NCBI RefSeq assembly: GCF_002927045.1
Contig: NZ_PRDW01000004.1
Coordinates: 1 to 64,000 of the forward strand
Source of the DNA: Mycetohabitans endofungorum
GTDB lineage: Bacteria; Pseudomonadota; Gammaproteobacteria; Burkholderiales; Burkholderiaceae
DNA length: 64,000 nucleotides
Direction of reading: 5' to 3'
The notes under the pieces: generated by a model
The model's database searches: none
Seen by the model: only the letters and a program-made list of their open reading frames with translations
Told to the model about the DNA's origin: nothing
Shown here: positions 49,984 to 60,465 of the stretch, piece after piece
Numbering within the stretch: the first letter of the stretch is position 1
Layout of the letters: every line of letters starts with the position of its first letter
Program-made: the position numbers and the translations under genes

Positions 49984-51102
49984 ATGACTCGTTCAAATGA
50001 CCGGTCCAGCGCCGGCGTCGATCCGCACGATTATAGCCCAAGCGAAAGCCCGGCCCGCCTCGACGAGCAGGTTGCGCGGGTACCGCCGGCATTGGCGGGC
50101 GAGCGGCTGGACAAGGTCCTTGCGCGACTGTTCCCCGCCTTCTCGCGCAGTCGCCTGCAGACGTGGATCGACGCGGGGCGTGTGACGTTGGACGGCGCAC
50201 CGGCGCGGCTGCGCCAGCCAGTGCCGCCGGGCGCGACCGTGCGGCTCATGCCGGACCTGCTGCCGCAAGCGCTGGCGTTCGCGCCGGAGCCGGTGCTATT
50301 GCCGATCGTCTACGAGGACGACACCTTGGTTGTGATCGACAAGCCGGCCGGGCTGGTCGTGCACCCGGCCGCGGGCAATTGGAGTGGCACGCTGCTCAAC
50401 GGCCTGCTGCATCGCTATCCGGATGCTGCCGGACTGCCGCGTGCGGGCATTGTGCACCGTCTAGACAAGGACACCTCAGGCCTAATGGTGGTCGCGCGTA
50501 CGTTGGCCGCACAGACGGATCTGGTCAGGCAGTTGCAGGCGCGCACGGTCAAGCGTCGCTATATCGCGCTTGCCTGGGGTGTGACGCCGCCGAGCGGATG
50601 CATCGACGCGCCGATCGGACGTGATCCGCGTGAGCGCACGCGCATGGCGGTGCTCGCCGGGGCAGCCGGCAAGGCCGCGCGCACGCACTTCGAGACCGTG
50701 GCCACCGGCGTGTGGTCCGGACAACCGGTATCGAGGCTGCGTTGTGATCTGGAGACCGGGCGCACGCACCAGATCCGCGTACATCTTGCCCATACCGGCC
50801 ACCCGCTGCTTGGCGACCCGCTGTATGGCCGCGTGCGCAACGCGCGGCAACGGCCCGCGCTGCCCGCCGGCTTCGCACGCCAGGCGCTGCATGCGTGGCG
50901 GCTCGCGCTGGTGCACCCGGCCACCCACGCGCCGGTGGCGTGGCGCTCGGCGATGCCGGAGGACCTGGCGCAATTGGCCGCCGTGCTCGGGCTGGCGGAC
51001 ACACCCGATGACGAGGCCGCAACAATCGACTTTGCACAGCAACACGCCTACGATGACGACAGCGGCAGTGTTGCCGACGATGAGGAGGACGAGTTCGAAT
51101 GA
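49984..51102 (+). CDS. rluD: 23S rRNA pseudouridine(1911/1915/1917) synthase RluD
   Basis: The 372-residue protein has an S4 RNA-binding domain ([20 protein letters not shown]). The RluA-type catalytic domain carries [18 protein letters not shown] with catalytic Asp161 and ends [20 protein letters not shown]. It modifies helix 69 of 23S rRNA. The ATG at 49984 was chosen because further upstream the frame runs into the divergent bamD gene. The last 20 residues are strongly acidic. Its stop overlaps the pgeF start by four bases. Confidence 0.93.
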   Translation: MTRSNDRSSAGVDPHDYSPSESPARLDEQVARVPPALAGERLDKVLARLFPAFSRSRLQTWIDAGRVTLDGAPARLRQPVPPGATVRLMPDLLPQALAFAPEPVLLPIVYEDDTLVVIDKPAGLVVHPAAGNWSGTLLNGLLHRYPDAAGLPRAGIVHRLDKDTSGLMVVARTLAAQTDLVRQLQARTVKRRYIALAWGVTPPSGCIDAPIGRDPRERTRMAVLAGAAGKAARTHFETVATGVWSGQPVSRLRCDLETGRTHQIRVHLAHTGHPLLGDPLYGRVRNARQRPALPAGFARQALHAWRLALVHPATHAPVAWRSAMPEDLAQLAAVLGLADTPDDEAATIDFAQQHAYDDDSGSVADDEEDEFE

Positions 51103-52025
51103 ATCCAATCGGCGCCCCGACGTCCCAACGCTTTGCCGAGTTGACGCTGTCCGACTGCATCGTGCCGGACTGGCGCGTGAGTCAGCGCGTGTGTGCGCTG
51201 ATTACCACGCGCGCCGGCGGCGTGAGCCGCGGCGCATATGGCGTACTGCGTAATCAGCAATGCGCGCCCGGCGGCCTGAACCTGGGGCTGCATACCGGCG
51301 ATGACATGGATGCGGTGTACGAGAACCGTCGCCGCGTGCTCGCGCTGGCGGGTGCGCACGCCGCGTGGCTCGAGCAGGTGCATGGCACGCGCGTGGTTAG
51401 CGCCGACGAAGTGGTCAAAACCAATCTGCTGACAGCGGATGCGCAGGGGCCGAAGGCCGATGCCAGCGTGACCGACCGCGCCGGGGCGGTTTGCGCGATA
51501 CTAGTGGCCGACTGCATGCCGGTGTTGATTTGCGACGAAGCCGGCCGCGCCGTTGGCGCCGCGCATGCCGGATGGCGCGGGCTCGTCGGCGGCGTGATCG
51601 AGCATACGGTCGGTGCGGTGCGCGCGTTGCTCGCGCGCCATGAGCATGCGCCCAGGGTGTTGCACGCGTATCTCGGCCCATCGATCGGTCCATGTGCGTT
51701 CGAAGTCGGGGAAGAGGTGCGCGCCGCGTTCCTCGACGCGTCGCTGCCGGACGAGCGTGATGCGACCGATGCGGCGTTCGTCGCGCTGCCCTCACGTGTT
51801 GTCGATGACGTTTCACGTGTCGATGACATCGCCGATGTGCACGGCGATGGTCGATGCAAGTACCTCGGGAACCTCGGCGCACTAGCCCGGCTGAGGCTAG
51901 CCCGGGTCGGCGTGCACCATGTGAGCGGGCCCCACGCGTGCACGTTCAGCGATCCTGCGCGTTTCTATTCCTATCGACGGGACCGCACGACGGGTCGCAT
52001 GGCAGCATTGATCTGGCTGGCCTGA
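51099..52025 (+). CDS. pgeF: PgeF/YfiH family (LACC1-like) peptidoglycan editing protein
   Basis: The 308-residue protein has [18 protein letters not shown] and [13 protein letters not shown], which supply the conserved His and Cys zinc ligands. The last conserved His/Cys region lies in [18 protein letters not shown]. Relatives remove misincorporated L-serine from UDP-MurNAc or act on purine nucleosides. It is coupled to rluD by an ATGA overlap, as in E. coli, where yfiH follows rluD. Confidence 0.92.
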   Translation: MNPIGAPTSQRFAELTLSDCIVPDWRVSQRVCALITTRAGGVSRGAYGVLRNQQCAPGGLNLGLHTGDDMDAVYENRRRVLALAGAHAAWLEQVHGTRVVSADEVVKTNLLTADAQGPKADASVTDRAGAVCAILVADCMPVLICDEAGRAVGAAHAGWRGLVGGVIEHTVGAVRALLARHEHAPRVLHAYLGPSIGPCAFEVGEEVRAAFLDASLPDERDATDAAFVALPSRVVDDVSRVDDIADVHGDGRCKYLGNLGALARLRLARVGVHHVSGPHACTFSDPARFYSYRRDRTTGRMAALIWLA

Positions 52026-52280
52026 CCGTGTGTGCGGTGTGGCAGCGGCCCGCACTGCCACACCGCACGGCTGCGGTCGCGTGCCGCGACATCGGGAAAA
52101 TGCTGATTAAAAGAAATGGCGCAGTGCGGCAAAATCGGTCGTCGTGATTGACACGCGTCGTGCGGGGGAGCAAGAATGCCCGGAGGCGGGCGATCGGCGA
52201 CGGCCTTGCAGCGCGTTTGCGCGACCGATACACAGCCTGCCTTTGTTACTCTATAAGAGCACCGGTCACTCCATACGGGT

Positions 52281-54188
52281 ATGGCAGACTCATCCAGAAC
52301 CTCGCAGCAATCCAGCACTGGTGCTCCGTCAGGCGGGGATTCGGCCGGCGATATCCGACCTCTGTTCGACGGCTGGCTGAACGCATGGCGCCAGTTCACG
52401 GACCCGGCCACTTGGCCGCAACGGATGACGGCCATGCAGCAGGCCGTGGTCGCACAGCCGGCGGCGCGCGACGCAGACGAGCGCGCGGGTGGCGCAGAGG
52501 ACGGCAAGGGCCGCGCCGATCTGCCACACGGCGGCGCAACTGCCGCGCCCATCGGCGCGATGCCCAGCGTGAGATTCGATCCGCAGCGATTGCAAGCGCT
52601 GCAGCATGACTATCTGCACGAGTGCCAGACATTGATTAAGCGCGCGCTGAAATTCACGCCGGGCTCGGCGGACATCGACGCGCTGTTTGAGCCGGGCGAC
52701 CGCCGCTTCAGCGCCGACGAATGGAAGGCGACGCCGACCTACGCGTTGGCGGCGGCGTGGTACCTGCTCAACTCGCGCTATCTGAACAAGCTTGCGGATG
52801 CACTGGATGCGGATGCGAAGACGCGCGAGCGGATCCGTTTCGTCGTCGAGCAGTGGGTCGCCGCGGCATCGCCAAGCAATTTTCTTGCGCTCAATCCGGA
52901 AGCGCAAAAGATGCTGCTCGACACCCAGGGGGAAAGCCTGCGGCAGGGCATCGCGAACTTGTTGGCGGACCTGCAACGCGGCAAGATCTCGCAGACCGAC
53001 GAATCGCGTTTCGTGGTCGGCAAGAACCTGGCGAGCACTGAAGGCTGGGTCGTGTTCGAGAACGAGTTGATCCAGCTGATCCAATACACGCCACGCACGC
53101 CGACGGTCTACGAGCGGCCGCTGCTGGTCGTGCCGCCGTGCATCAACAAATTCTACATTCTGGATTTGCAGCCGGACAATTCGCTGGTGCGCTACGCGCT
53201 TGACGAGGGCCACCCCGTATTCCTGATATCGTGGCGCAATGCGGATGCGTCGATTGCGCACAAGACGTGGGACGACTATATCGCTGACGGCGTGCTCGCG
53301 GCGATCGGTGTCACACGCGATATTACCGGCCGTGAGCAGATCAACACCCTTGGCTTCTGCGTCGGCGGCACGCTGCTCGCGACGGCGCTGGCCGTGCGTG
53401 CCGCACGCGGCGAGCCCCCGGCTGCGTCGATGACGCTGCTCACTGCGATGCTAGATTTCGGCGACACCGGTGTGCTCGATGTGTTCGTCGATGAGGCGCA
53501 CGTCGCGATGCGCGAGCAGACGATCGGCGCAAAAGGGGGCGGCGCGCCAGGCCTGATGCGCGGCGTCGAGTTTGCGAATACGTTCTCGTTCCTGCGGCCG
53601 AACGACCTGGTATGGAACTACGTGGTCGAAAATTACCTGAAGGGACGCACGCCGGCGCCATTCGACCTGCTGTACTGGAACAGCGATTCGACGAACCTGC
53701 CGGGGCCCATGTATGCGCGCTATCTGCGCGAGACGTACCTGGAGAACCGCTTGCGCGTGCCGGGCGGCGTGACGGTGTGCGGGGAGCCGGTGGATCTCAC
53801 CCAAATTGACGTGCCCGCGTTTATCTATGGATCAAGGGACGACCACATCGTGCCATGGCGCACCGCGTACGCATCGACGTCGCTGCTCAGCGGCCCGCTC
53901 AAGTTCGTGCTCGGCACATCCGGGCACATTGCGGGGGTAATCAATCCGCCGGCCAAGAATAAACGCAGCTATTGGGCAATAGAAGGGGGAACCCGCGCGT
54001 TGCCAAACGATCCCGACCAATGGTTCCAGCAGTCCACGCAGCGGCCCGGAAGCTGGTGGCCGGAATGGTCGGGATGGTTGGCGCAGTATGGCGGCAAACG
54101 GATCAAGGCGCGAGCGAAGGCCGGCAATGCGACATACCCGCCGATCGAACCCGCGCCGGGCCGTTATGTCCTCGTACGCGACATATGA
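52281..54188 (+). CDS. phaC: Class I poly(3-hydroxyalkanoate) synthase
   Basis: The 635-residue polymerase has the lipase-like box GFCVGG with nucleophile Cys360, and the other catalytic residues near Asp520 (YGSRDDHIVPW) and His549 (TSGHIAG). Trp and Leu positions around PPCINKFYILDLQPDNSLVR fit class I enzymes. It polymerises (R)-3-hydroxybutyryl-CoA on the granule surface. The N-terminal 100 residues include a variable Ala/Asp/Gly insert. No strong ribosome site is seen before the ATG. It is first in phaC-phaA-phaB-phaR. Confidence 0.97.
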   Translation: MADSSRTSQQSSTGAPSGGDSAGDIRPLFDGWLNAWRQFTDPATWPQRMTAMQQAVVAQPAARDADERAGGAEDGKGRADLPHGGATAAPIGAMPSVRFDPQRLQALQHDYLHECQTLIKRALKFTPGSADIDALFEPGDRRFSADEWKATPTYALAAAWYLLNSRYLNKLADALDADAKTRERIRFVVEQWVAAASPSNFLALNPEAQKMLLDTQGESLRQGIANLLADLQRGKISQTDESRFVVGKNLASTEGWVVFENELIQLIQYTPRTPTVYERPLLVVPPCINKFYILDLQPDNSLVRYALDEGHPVFLISWRNADASIAHKTWDDYIADGVLAAIGVTRDITGREQINTLGFCVGGTLLATALAVRAARGEPPAASMTLLTAMLDFGDTGVLDVFVDEAHVAMREQTIGAKGGGAPGLMRGVEFANTFSFLRPNDLVWNYVVENYLKGRTPAPFDLLYWNSDSTNLPGPMYARYLRETYLENRLRVPGGVTVCGEPVDLTQIDVPAFIYGSRDDHIVPWRTAYASTSLLSGPLKFVLGTSGHIAGVINPPAKNKRSYWAIEGGTRALPNDPDQWFQQSTQRPGSWWPEWSGWLAQYGGKRIKARAKAGNATYPPIEPAPGRYVLVRDI

Positions 54189-54234
54189 ACATACCGCGCA
54201 TGCAATCGGATAAGGGTTTGACAAAGGAAAGCAA

Positions 54235-55416
54235 ATGACTGACGTTGTGATCGTGTCCGCCGCCCGTACCGCGGTCGGCAAATTCGGTGGCTCGCTGGCG
54301 CGCATTCCCGCGCCTGAACTTGGCGCAACGGTGATCCGGGCCGCCCTGGAGCGGGCCGGCGTGAAGCCGGAGCAGGTCAGCGACGTGGTCCTGGGACAGG
54401 TGTTGACCGCCGGCTCCGGCCAAAATCCGGCGCGCCAGGCGCTGATCAAGGCCGGGCTGCCCACTGCCGTGCCGGCGATGACAATCAACAAGGTCTGCGG
54501 CTCCGGCTTGCAGGCGGTGATGCTGGCCGCCAACGCGGTGATCGCCGGTGACGCGCAAATCGTGGTCGCCGGCGGCCAGGAGAACATGAGCGCCGCGCCG
54601 CACGTACTGCCCGGATCGCGCGACGGCTTCCGGATGGGGGGGGCGAAGTTGATCGACAGCATGATCGTCGACGGCTTGTGGGACGTCTACAACCAGTACC
54701 ATATGGGCATCACCGCCGAGAACATCGCGCAGGAGTACGGCATTACGCGTGAGGCACAGGACCAGTTCGCCGCGCTGTCGCAGAACAAGGCCGAGGCCGC
54801 GCAGAAGGCCGGTCGCTTCGACGACGAGATCGTGCCGATCGATATCCCGCAGAAGAAGGGCGAGCCGGTGCGCTTTGCGACCGACGAGTTTGTGCGCCAC
54901 GGCGTGAGCGCAGAATTGCTGGCTGGGCTCAAGCCGGCATTTTCAAAGGAGGGCACGGTCACCGCGGCGAACGCATCGGGCATCAACGACGGCGCGGCGG
55001 CGCTTGTCGTGATGTCGGCGAAGAAAGCCGAAGCGCTCGGCTTGAAGCCGCTGGCTCGGATCAAGGCGTACGCGAGCGCGGGAGTCGAGCCGAAGGTGAT
55101 GGGTATGGGACCGGTGCCCGCCTCGCGTCGCTGCCTGGAGCGCGCGGGCTGGTCGGTGGCCGACTTAGACTTGATGGAGATCAATGAGGCGTTTGCTGCG
55201 CAGGCGCTGGCGGTCCATCAGGAAATGGGCTGGGACGTGTCGAAGGTCAACGTGAATGGCGGCGCGATCGCCATCGGTCATCCGATCGGTGCTTCCGGTG
55301 CGCGTATCTTGGTCACTCTGTTGCATGAAATGCGCCGGCGCGACGTGAAGCGCGGTCTGGCGTCGTTGTGCATCGGTGGCGGCATGGGTGTCGCGCTCGC
55401 AGTCGAACGTGACTGA
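54235..55416 (+). CDS. phaA: Acetyl-CoA acetyltransferase (beta-ketothiolase)
   Basis: The 393-residue thiolase has the acyl-accepting Cys88 ([11 protein letters not shown]), His349 ([10 protein letters not shown]) and Cys379 (LCIGGGMG). It condenses two acetyl-CoA into acetoacetyl-CoA, the first step of PHB synthesis. Length and motifs match the PHB thiolase type. It lies 46 bases after phaC with AAGGAAAGC before the ATG. Confidence 0.96.
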   Translation: MTDVVIVSAARTAVGKFGGSLARIPAPELGATVIRAALERAGVKPEQVSDVVLGQVLTAGSGQNPARQALIKAGLPTAVPAMTINKVCGSGLQAVMLAANAVIAGDAQIVVAGGQENMSAAPHVLPGSRDGFRMGGAKLIDSMIVDGLWDVYNQYHMGITAENIAQEYGITREAQDQFAALSQNKAEAAQKAGRFDDEIVPIDIPQKKGEPVRFATDEFVRHGVSAELLAGLKPAFSKEGTVTAANASGINDGAAALVVMSAKKAEALGLKPLARIKAYASAGVEPKVMGMGPVPASRRCLERAGWSVADLDLMEINEAFAAQALAVHQEMGWDVSKVNVNGGAIAIGHPIGASGARILVTLLHEMRRRDVKRGLASLCIGGGMGVALAVERD

Positions 55417-55462
55417 GCGGCATCGGCGCGAGCAACAGAATCGATATCGGAGGACGTGACAG

Positions 55463-56203
55463 ATGACACAGCGCATTGCATACGTAACGGGAGGGATGGG
55501 CGGCATCGGCACCGCGATCTGTCAGCGGCTGCACCGCGACGGATTTCGCGTGGTGGCCGGATGCGGTCCAAACTCGCCCCGTCGCATGAAATGGCTCGAC
55601 GATCAGAAGGCATTGGGCTTCGAGTTTATCGCGTCGGAGGGGAACGTCGGCGATTGGAGTTCAACCAAAGCGGCGTTCGATAAGGTCAAGGCCGAAGTGG
55701 GTGATATCGACGTGCTGGTCAACAACGCGGGCATCACGCGTGACGTAGTGTTCCGTAAGATGACCGTCGAGGACTGGACCGCGGTGATCGACACGAATCT
55801 GACGAGCCTGTTCAACGTCACGAAGCAGGTCATCGACGGCATGGTCGAGCGCGGCTGGGGACGGGTGATCAATATCTCGTCGGTGAACGGCCAAAAAGGG
55901 CAATTCGGGCAGACGAACTACTCGACGGCCAAGGCCGGCATCCATGGTTTTACGATGGCGCTCGCGCAAGAGGTGGCGACCAAGGGCGTGACCGTCAATA
56001 CTGTGTCGCCGGGCTACATCGGCACCGACATGGTCAAGACGATTCGTCAAGACGTGCTCGAGAAAATCATCGCGACTATTCCAGTTAAGCGCTTCGGCGC
56101 GCCGGAGGAAATTGCATCGATTGTCTCGTGGCTCGCCTCGGATGAATCGGGCTTCGCGACAGGTGCAGACTTTTCCCTGAACGGTGGTCTGCACATGGGG
56201 TGA
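55463..56203 (+). CDS. phaB: Acetoacetyl-CoA reductase (NADPH)
   Basis: The 246-residue short-chain dehydrogenase has the cofactor loop TGGMGGIG at 9-16 and the catalytic Ser140, Tyr153 and Lys157 (NISSVNGQKGQFGQTNYSTA). It ends with the C-terminal FSLNGGLHMG typical of PhaB. It reduces acetoacetyl-CoA to (R)-3-hydroxybutyryl-CoA, the monomer used by PhaC. It lies 46 bases after phaA, with GGAGG before its ATG. Confidence 0.97.
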   Translation: MTQRIAYVTGGMGGIGTAICQRLHRDGFRVVAGCGPNSPRRMKWLDDQKALGFEFIASEGNVGDWSSTKAAFDKVKAEVGDIDVLVNNAGITRDVVFRKMTVEDWTAVIDTNLTSLFNVTKQVIDGMVERGWGRVINISSVNGQKGQFGQTNYSTAKAGIHGFTMALAQEVATKGVTVNTVSPGYIGTDMVKTIRQDVLEKIIATIPVKRFGAPEEIASIVSWLASDESGFATGADFSLNGGLHMG

Positions 56204-56309
56204 TGCGCGTGTGGCGCGCCACCCCACGCGCGCCGCGGATGCATCGCAGAACAAGGGGCATGCCGTCCGTCGAGGATGGCACGTCCGTATTCGTCCTTGA
56301 AGGCGTGAC

Positions 56310-56885
56310 ATGACGACTACAAAGAAACCTGCCGAACGTCTGATCAAGAAATATCCGAACCGTCGGCTCTACGATACCGAGACGAGCACATACATCACGT
56401 TGAGTGACGTGAAGCAGCTCGTGCTCGATCAGGAAGCGTTCAAGGTGGTGGATGCCAAGTCCAACGAGGACCTGACCCGCAGCATCCTGCTGCAGATCAT
56501 CTTGGAAGAGGAAAGCGGCGGGATGCCGATGTTCTCGTCGTCGATGCTGTCGCAGATCATTCGTTTCTATGGTCATGCGATGCAAGGCTTGATGGGAACG
56601 TACCTGGAGAAAAATATCCAAGCCTTCATCGACATCCAAAACAAGTTTGCCGAGCAGTCGAAGGGACTATACGATAACAATGCGCTGAACCCGGAAATCT
56701 GGTCGCAGTTCATGAACATGCAAGCGCCGATGATGCAAGGCATGATGACCAGCTACATCGAACAGTCGAAGAACATGTTCGTGCAGATGCAAGAACAAAT
56801 GCAAAATCAGGCCAAGACCCTGTTTAGCAGCTTTCCGTTCGCGCCGGGTGGCGGCACGTCATCGTCCGGCGATGATAAGAAATAG
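56310..56885 (+). CDS. phaR: PHB synthesis repressor PhaR
   Basis: The 191-residue protein opens with RLIKKYPNRRLYDTETSTYI and TLSDVKQLVLDQE, the PHB/PHA accumulation regulator DNA-binding domain. A second conserved domain follows (RSILLQIILEEESGGMPMFS). The C-terminal half is rich in Met and Gln (QMQEQMQNQAKTLF). PhaR binds both PHB granules and the phasin promoter, releasing phasin expression when polymer accumulates. It closes the pha cluster. Confidence 0.95.
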   Translation: MTTTKKPAERLIKKYPNRRLYDTETSTYITLSDVKQLVLDQEAFKVVDAKSNEDLTRSILLQIILEEESGGMPMFSSSMLSQIIRFYGHAMQGLMGTYLEKNIQAFIDIQNKFAEQSKGLYDNNALNPEIWSQFMNMQAPMMQGMMTSYIEQSKNMFVQMQEQMQNQAKTLFSSFPFAPGGGTSSSGDDKK

Positions 56886-57108
56886 TCGGTGCCAGTGCGC
56901 CGGGGGCGCTCCCGCGTCGGTACTCGATCGCCCACCCGGCACGTACCCGAGCGCACGCCGGCCAGGTGCCGGATTGGATATCGGGCGCGTACCGTACCGA
57001 CGTTGTGCTACATCACGCCCCCACGGGCGACGTCTATCAGACGGACGAAGTCTACTCATTTCCGGCCGAGGTGGTGTCAAGAACGAAGTGGCCGGTTGCC
57101 CGTTGAGA
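56886..57108. other. Intergenic stretch after phaR with no recognised gene
   Basis: No frame resembles a known protein and no intrinsic terminator with a T run is visible. It leads into the gene fragments at 57109-57740. Confidence 0.4.
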
Positions 57109-57354
57109 CTATGTTGCCGTCTTGTCCAGCGTTGACGATGCGACATCGCGCGCGGTCTCCGAGAGCCGCTTTTTACCCATCCGTTGAAGCAAAGCGAGTG
57201 TCCAGCCTCCGCCGGGGCCGCCTGTGGACCTGGCGTATCCCGCTTTGTGCAGCGCGGCCATGGTGCGGCGAACAAAGACCGGATGCGTGTGCAGCATCTG
57301 CGCGATCGTCTCAGAGGTCGTCGCGTCGCCGTACTGATGCGTGCCAGCTTCCAC
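57109..57354 (-). pseudogene. Rrf2-family transcriptional regulator fragment
   Basis: The minus strand reads TTSETIAQMLHTHPVFVRRT and MAALHKAGYARSTGGPGGGW, followed by TLALLQRMGKK. This is the winged-helix core of an Rrf2-type repressor. The normal first helix of about 25 residues before it is missing, and after the GGGW wing the frame departs from the family and soon stops. It is probably inactive. Confidence 0.65.
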
Positions 57355-57369
57355 GCTGTTGCACCCGTA

Positions 57370-57634
57370 ACTGGGAGGTGCAATCTGCTTTCGAGGGCTT
57401 GCGCGTCGAGGTTCCCGCCCTGTACCTGGTCGGCGAGCGCGACACGGGTCTGGCCATTCCCGGCATGCGGGAAATCATCTGCGGATGTCGCGGATCGTCA
57501 CGAACCTGCGAGCGTCCCGGGTGATTCCGGGCGTGGGGCACTGGCTGCAACGGCGTCGGTGCCGCAGGCAACCAAACGCAGACTACGTGCTCAGTTTCGC
57601 GCGCTCGATCCACTGGAGCTGTTGAGCCGAATGC
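57370..57634 (+). pseudogene. Alpha/beta-hydrolase (epoxide hydrolase-like) C-terminal fragment, frameshifted
   Basis: The plus strand reads EVQSAFEGLRVEVPALYLVG, then ERDTGLAIPGMREII. After a shift near 57475 another frame continues MSRIVTNLRASRVIPGVGHW. These segments contain the acid loop (GERDTGL) and the catalytic histidine (GVGHWLQ) of an alpha/beta hydrolase. The front two thirds are absent. Confidence 0.65.
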
Positions 57635-57740
57635 GCGAAGCGCAACAGCGCGTCGCACAATGTATTGAATCCGGCTTGGCGCCGACGCAGGCAAACATAC
57701 CTGCTCGCGTTCCACTCGCGGATTTCCTGGCGAGTCTTGG
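57585..57740 (+). pseudogene. Possible transposase C-terminal fragment
   Basis: The segment RALDPLELLSRMREAQQRVA, then NIPARVPLADFLASLGTAW, resembles the linker after the integrase core in some large transposases. The likeness is weak and no catalytic part is present. The rest, to about 57940, shows nothing recognisable. Confidence 0.3.
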
Positions 57741-57990
57741 CACAGCGTGGCCATGCACGATGTCCCCGCTGTGGCCGCCGGTCGTCGTCGCCTCGCGGTT
57801 GCAGCGGTTAAGCGCAAACGCAGTAGAGGTATCCCTAATGTCAGCCACGGCTTTCCGGCGCCGCAGCCGACGCTCGACGTGATCCGTATGGGCCTCTGTC
57901 GATCGGCGAGCATGTTGCCGGCGCCCGGCACGGTAAAATCTGGCTTTGTCGGCGCAAGGCGCTAGGAACCCTCACAAGTACGGTACATCA

Positions 57991-59382
57991 GTGAAAAGCC
58001 ATCACGAAGCAAAGGTCAAGCCGGATTGCGCACCCAAAGTTGGCATGGTCAGCCTCGGCTGCCCAAAGGCGCTTGTCGACTCCGAGCAGATCATCACGCA
58101 ACTGCGCGCGGAAGGTTATCAGATCTGTGGTACCTACGACGGCGCCGACCTGGTCGTCGTCAATACGTGCGGTTTTATCGACGAGGCCGTACAGGAAAGC
58201 CTTGACGCAATCGGTGAAGCACTGGCCGAGAATGGCAAAGTCATCGTCACCGGCTGCCTGGGTGCGAAAAAGAACGCGAGCGGCACGGGTCTGATCGAGC
58301 AAGTTCACCCGAAGGTGCTCGCCGTGACTGGCCCGCATGCGCTCGGTGAAGTGATGCAGGCCGTCCATACGCATTTGCCCAAGCCGCACGATCCGTTTGT
58401 CGATCTGGTGCCGGCGGCCGGTATCAAGCTCACGCCGAAACACTATGCGTACCTGAAGATCTCCGAGGGGTGTAATCACCGCTGTACGTTCTGCATTATC
58501 CCGTCGATGCGCGGTGATCTCGTCTCGCGTCCGGTCGCGGAAGTCATGCTTGAAGCCGAGAACCTGTTCAAGTCCGGCGTTAAGGAACTGCTGGTGATCT
58601 CGCAGGACACGAGCGCGTATGGCGTCGATGTGAAGTTCCGCACCGGCTTCTGGAACGGCCGCCCGTTGAAGACGCGCATGAACGAGCTTGCCGCGGCGCT
58701 CGGCGAACTGGCGGCCCAGTATGGCGCATGGGTGCGGTTGCACTACGTGTATCCGTATCCGAGCGTCGACGAAATCGTGCCGCTGATGGCCGATGGCCCG
58801 TATCGCGGTCACCTGCTGCCGTACCTGGACGTGCCGCTGCAACACGCCGATCCACAGGTGCTGCGGCGGATGAAGCGGCCCGCGAACGCAGAAAAAACGC
58901 TGGAGCGCGTGCGGGCATGGCGTGACGCATGCCCGGACCTGACGATACGCAGCACGTTCATTGCCGGTTTTCCGGGAGAAACCGAAGCGCAGTTCGAGGT
59001 GTTGCTGGATTTTATCCGCGAAGCGCAACTGGACCGAGTCGGCTGTTTCGCCTATTCACCTGTCGAAGGGGCAAGCGCGAACGAACTCGACGGCGCGCTG
59101 CCGGACGACGTGCGCGAGGCGCGTCGCGCGAGGTTCATGGCGGTCGCCGAGTCGGTCTCTGCCGAGCGCTTGAAGCGCAAGGTCGGCAAGACGCTGAAGG
59201 TGCTGATCGACGAGGTCAACGCCGACGGAGGCATCGGGCGCTCGGCGGCGGACGCGCCAGAAATCGACGGCGTGGTCTACGTATCGCCGGCCAGCAAGGC
59301 ATCGCGGCGCTACAAGGTCGGCGATTTTGTGAACGTCAGGATCACCGGCGCAGACGGGCACGATCTGTGGGGCGACGTCTGA
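57991..59382 (+). CDS. rimO: Ribosomal protein S12 methylthiotransferase RimO
   Basis: The 463-residue enzyme has the N-terminal MTTase domain with cluster cysteines in [24 protein letters not shown] and [10 protein letters not shown] radical-SAM cluster C161, C165, C168 (GCNHRCTFC) and a C-terminal TRAM domain follow. It adds a methylthio group to Asp88 of ribosomal protein S12. The start is uncertain: GTG at 57991 gives a compact N-terminus, and the frame stays open to 57946. It is preceded by decayed genes, so its promoter must lie in or just after them. Confidence 0.95.
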   Translation: MKSHHEAKVKPDCAPKVGMVSLGCPKALVDSEQIITQLRAEGYQICGTYDGADLVVVNTCGFIDEAVQESLDAIGEALAENGKVIVTGCLGAKKNASGTGLIEQVHPKVLAVTGPHALGEVMQAVHTHLPKPHDPFVDLVPAAGIKLTPKHYAYLKISEGCNHRCTFCIIPSMRGDLVSRPVAEVMLEAENLFKSGVKELLVISQDTSAYGVDVKFRTGFWNGRPLKTRMNELAAALGELAAQYGAWVRLHYVYPYPSVDEIVPLMADGPYRGHLLPYLDVPLQHADPQVLRRMKRPANAEKTLERVRAWRDACPDLTIRSTFIAGFPGETEAQFEVLLDFIREAQLDRVGCFAYSPVEGASANELDGALPDDVREARRARFMAVAESVSAERLKRKVGKTLKVLIDEVNADGGIGRSAADAPEIDGVVYVSPASKASRRYKVGDFVNVRITGADGHDLWGDV

Positions 59383-59385
59383 GCA

Positions 59386-59784
59386 CTACTCGTTCTCGGG
59401 CAACGCCGGCCTGAAGGTGGGGTTGATCGGCTTGTTCAGCGGTCCCTTGACCGGCAGCACCTTGACGACAAGTCCACGGTCGGTCTGGGTCGCGACGATA
59501 TCGTATGAGATGTCCCCGGTGCACGTGTGTGCGATCCAGCGCTGCGGCTTACCGGGCGCCGGCGCCACATCGGACGGCTTCTCAATATTCTGCACGCTAT
59601 CACAGCCGGAGCGCATCGACGCATCCAGCCGCACCATGTTGTCCGCCGAGCGGCTCGCCGGCGCGAGGTCCGGCGCGGCGGGCTTGCGGTGCACGAACGG
59701 GATCGACCATGAACTGCAGGCGGCGAGCACTGTGCTCGCCGAAACGATGGCGGCGATGCCCACCGCGCGCTTGAAAACTGCCAT
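59386..59784 (-). CDS. Small lipoprotein of unknown function
   Basis: The 132-residue precursor has a lipoprotein signal peptide with lipobox LAAC (Cys23). The mature part contains two cysteines (GCDSVQ and AHTCTGD) that could form a disulfide, and reads VAPAPGKPQRWIAHTCTGDI. The tail ends PINPTFRPALPENE. It is convergent with rimO and divergent from the next lipoprotein. I do not recognise a function. Confidence 0.75.
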   Translation of the reverse strand: MAVFKRAVGIAAIVSASTVLAACSSWSIPFVHRKPAAPDLAPASRSADNMVRLDASMRSGCDSVQNIEKPSDVAPAPGKPQRWIAHTCTGDISYDIVATQTDRGLVVKVLPVKGPLNKPINPTFRPALPENE

Positions 59785-59892
59785 TGTGTTTCCTCGAAAC
59801 AACGCCTGTGCGGTCCTTGCCGCCGTGCACGGCGGCAAGACTCGGATCATACTCGCTTGCGCCGATATACTGATAGCGCCACTTTTTTACAC

Positions 59893-60465
59893 ATGCCGAT
59901 GAAGTCCATTGCTTGTATTTCAATGACCTGCGTGATTCCGTTCGTGTTGTCGGCCTGCGGCGCGCCGCAGCCGCGCAGCAGCGCCGCCGCCGATGCCGGC
60001 TCATCGCGGGTGGCCGTACGCGCGCTGGCGCCGCCTGAGCTGCCGCTCAAGCCCAATCCACAATACGCGGACTTCCCGCTGTACACCGGCACGCTCGGCG
60101 CGCGGCCCATCGAAATGCGCTTGGGCGCGAAGTCCGATGACCCGACCGGCGTGCATGGCGAATACCGTTTCCTCGACGGTGCCGCCGGGGTCATCCTTGT
60201 GGCCGGCGAGCTAGATAACGGTACGTTGCAGATCGAGGAATCGGACGACGGCACGCACATTACGGGCAACTGGGTCGGCAAGGTGGCCGTGGACGGCAGC
60301 ATCCAGGGCGAGCGGATGAATCCGGACGATTCCGAGCCGCAATCGTTCGAGTTGCAACCGTCCAACGCGGCTGCCCGCGGCGCGCGCTCTCCGATCCATG
60401 GGGCCGCCGTCAATGCGCCGTCGAACCACGTTGGCGGCGTGTCAAACCTGACGGCAGGCCAATGA
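59893..60465 (+). CDS. Lipoprotein of unknown function
   Basis: The 190-residue precursor has a signal peptide with lipobox LSAC (Cys22). The mature domain, about 110 residues with many Gly/Asp turns (PLYTGTLGARPIEMRLGAKS, VHGEYRFLDGAAGVILVAGE), looks like a small beta-sandwich. The last 35 residues are Ala/Ser/Asn-rich. The stop overlaps the metC-like gene by four bases (ATGA), so the two are co-translated. An ATG at 59899 is an alternative start. Confidence 0.75.
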   Translation: MPMKSIACISMTCVIPFVLSACGAPQPRSSAAADAGSSRVAVRALAPPELPLKPNPQYADFPLYTGTLGARPIEMRLGAKSDDPTGVHGEYRFLDGAAGVILVAGELDNGTLQIEESDDGTHITGNWVGKVAVDGSIQGERMNPDDSEPQSFELQPSNAAARGARSPIHGAAVNAPSNHVGGVSNLTAGQ

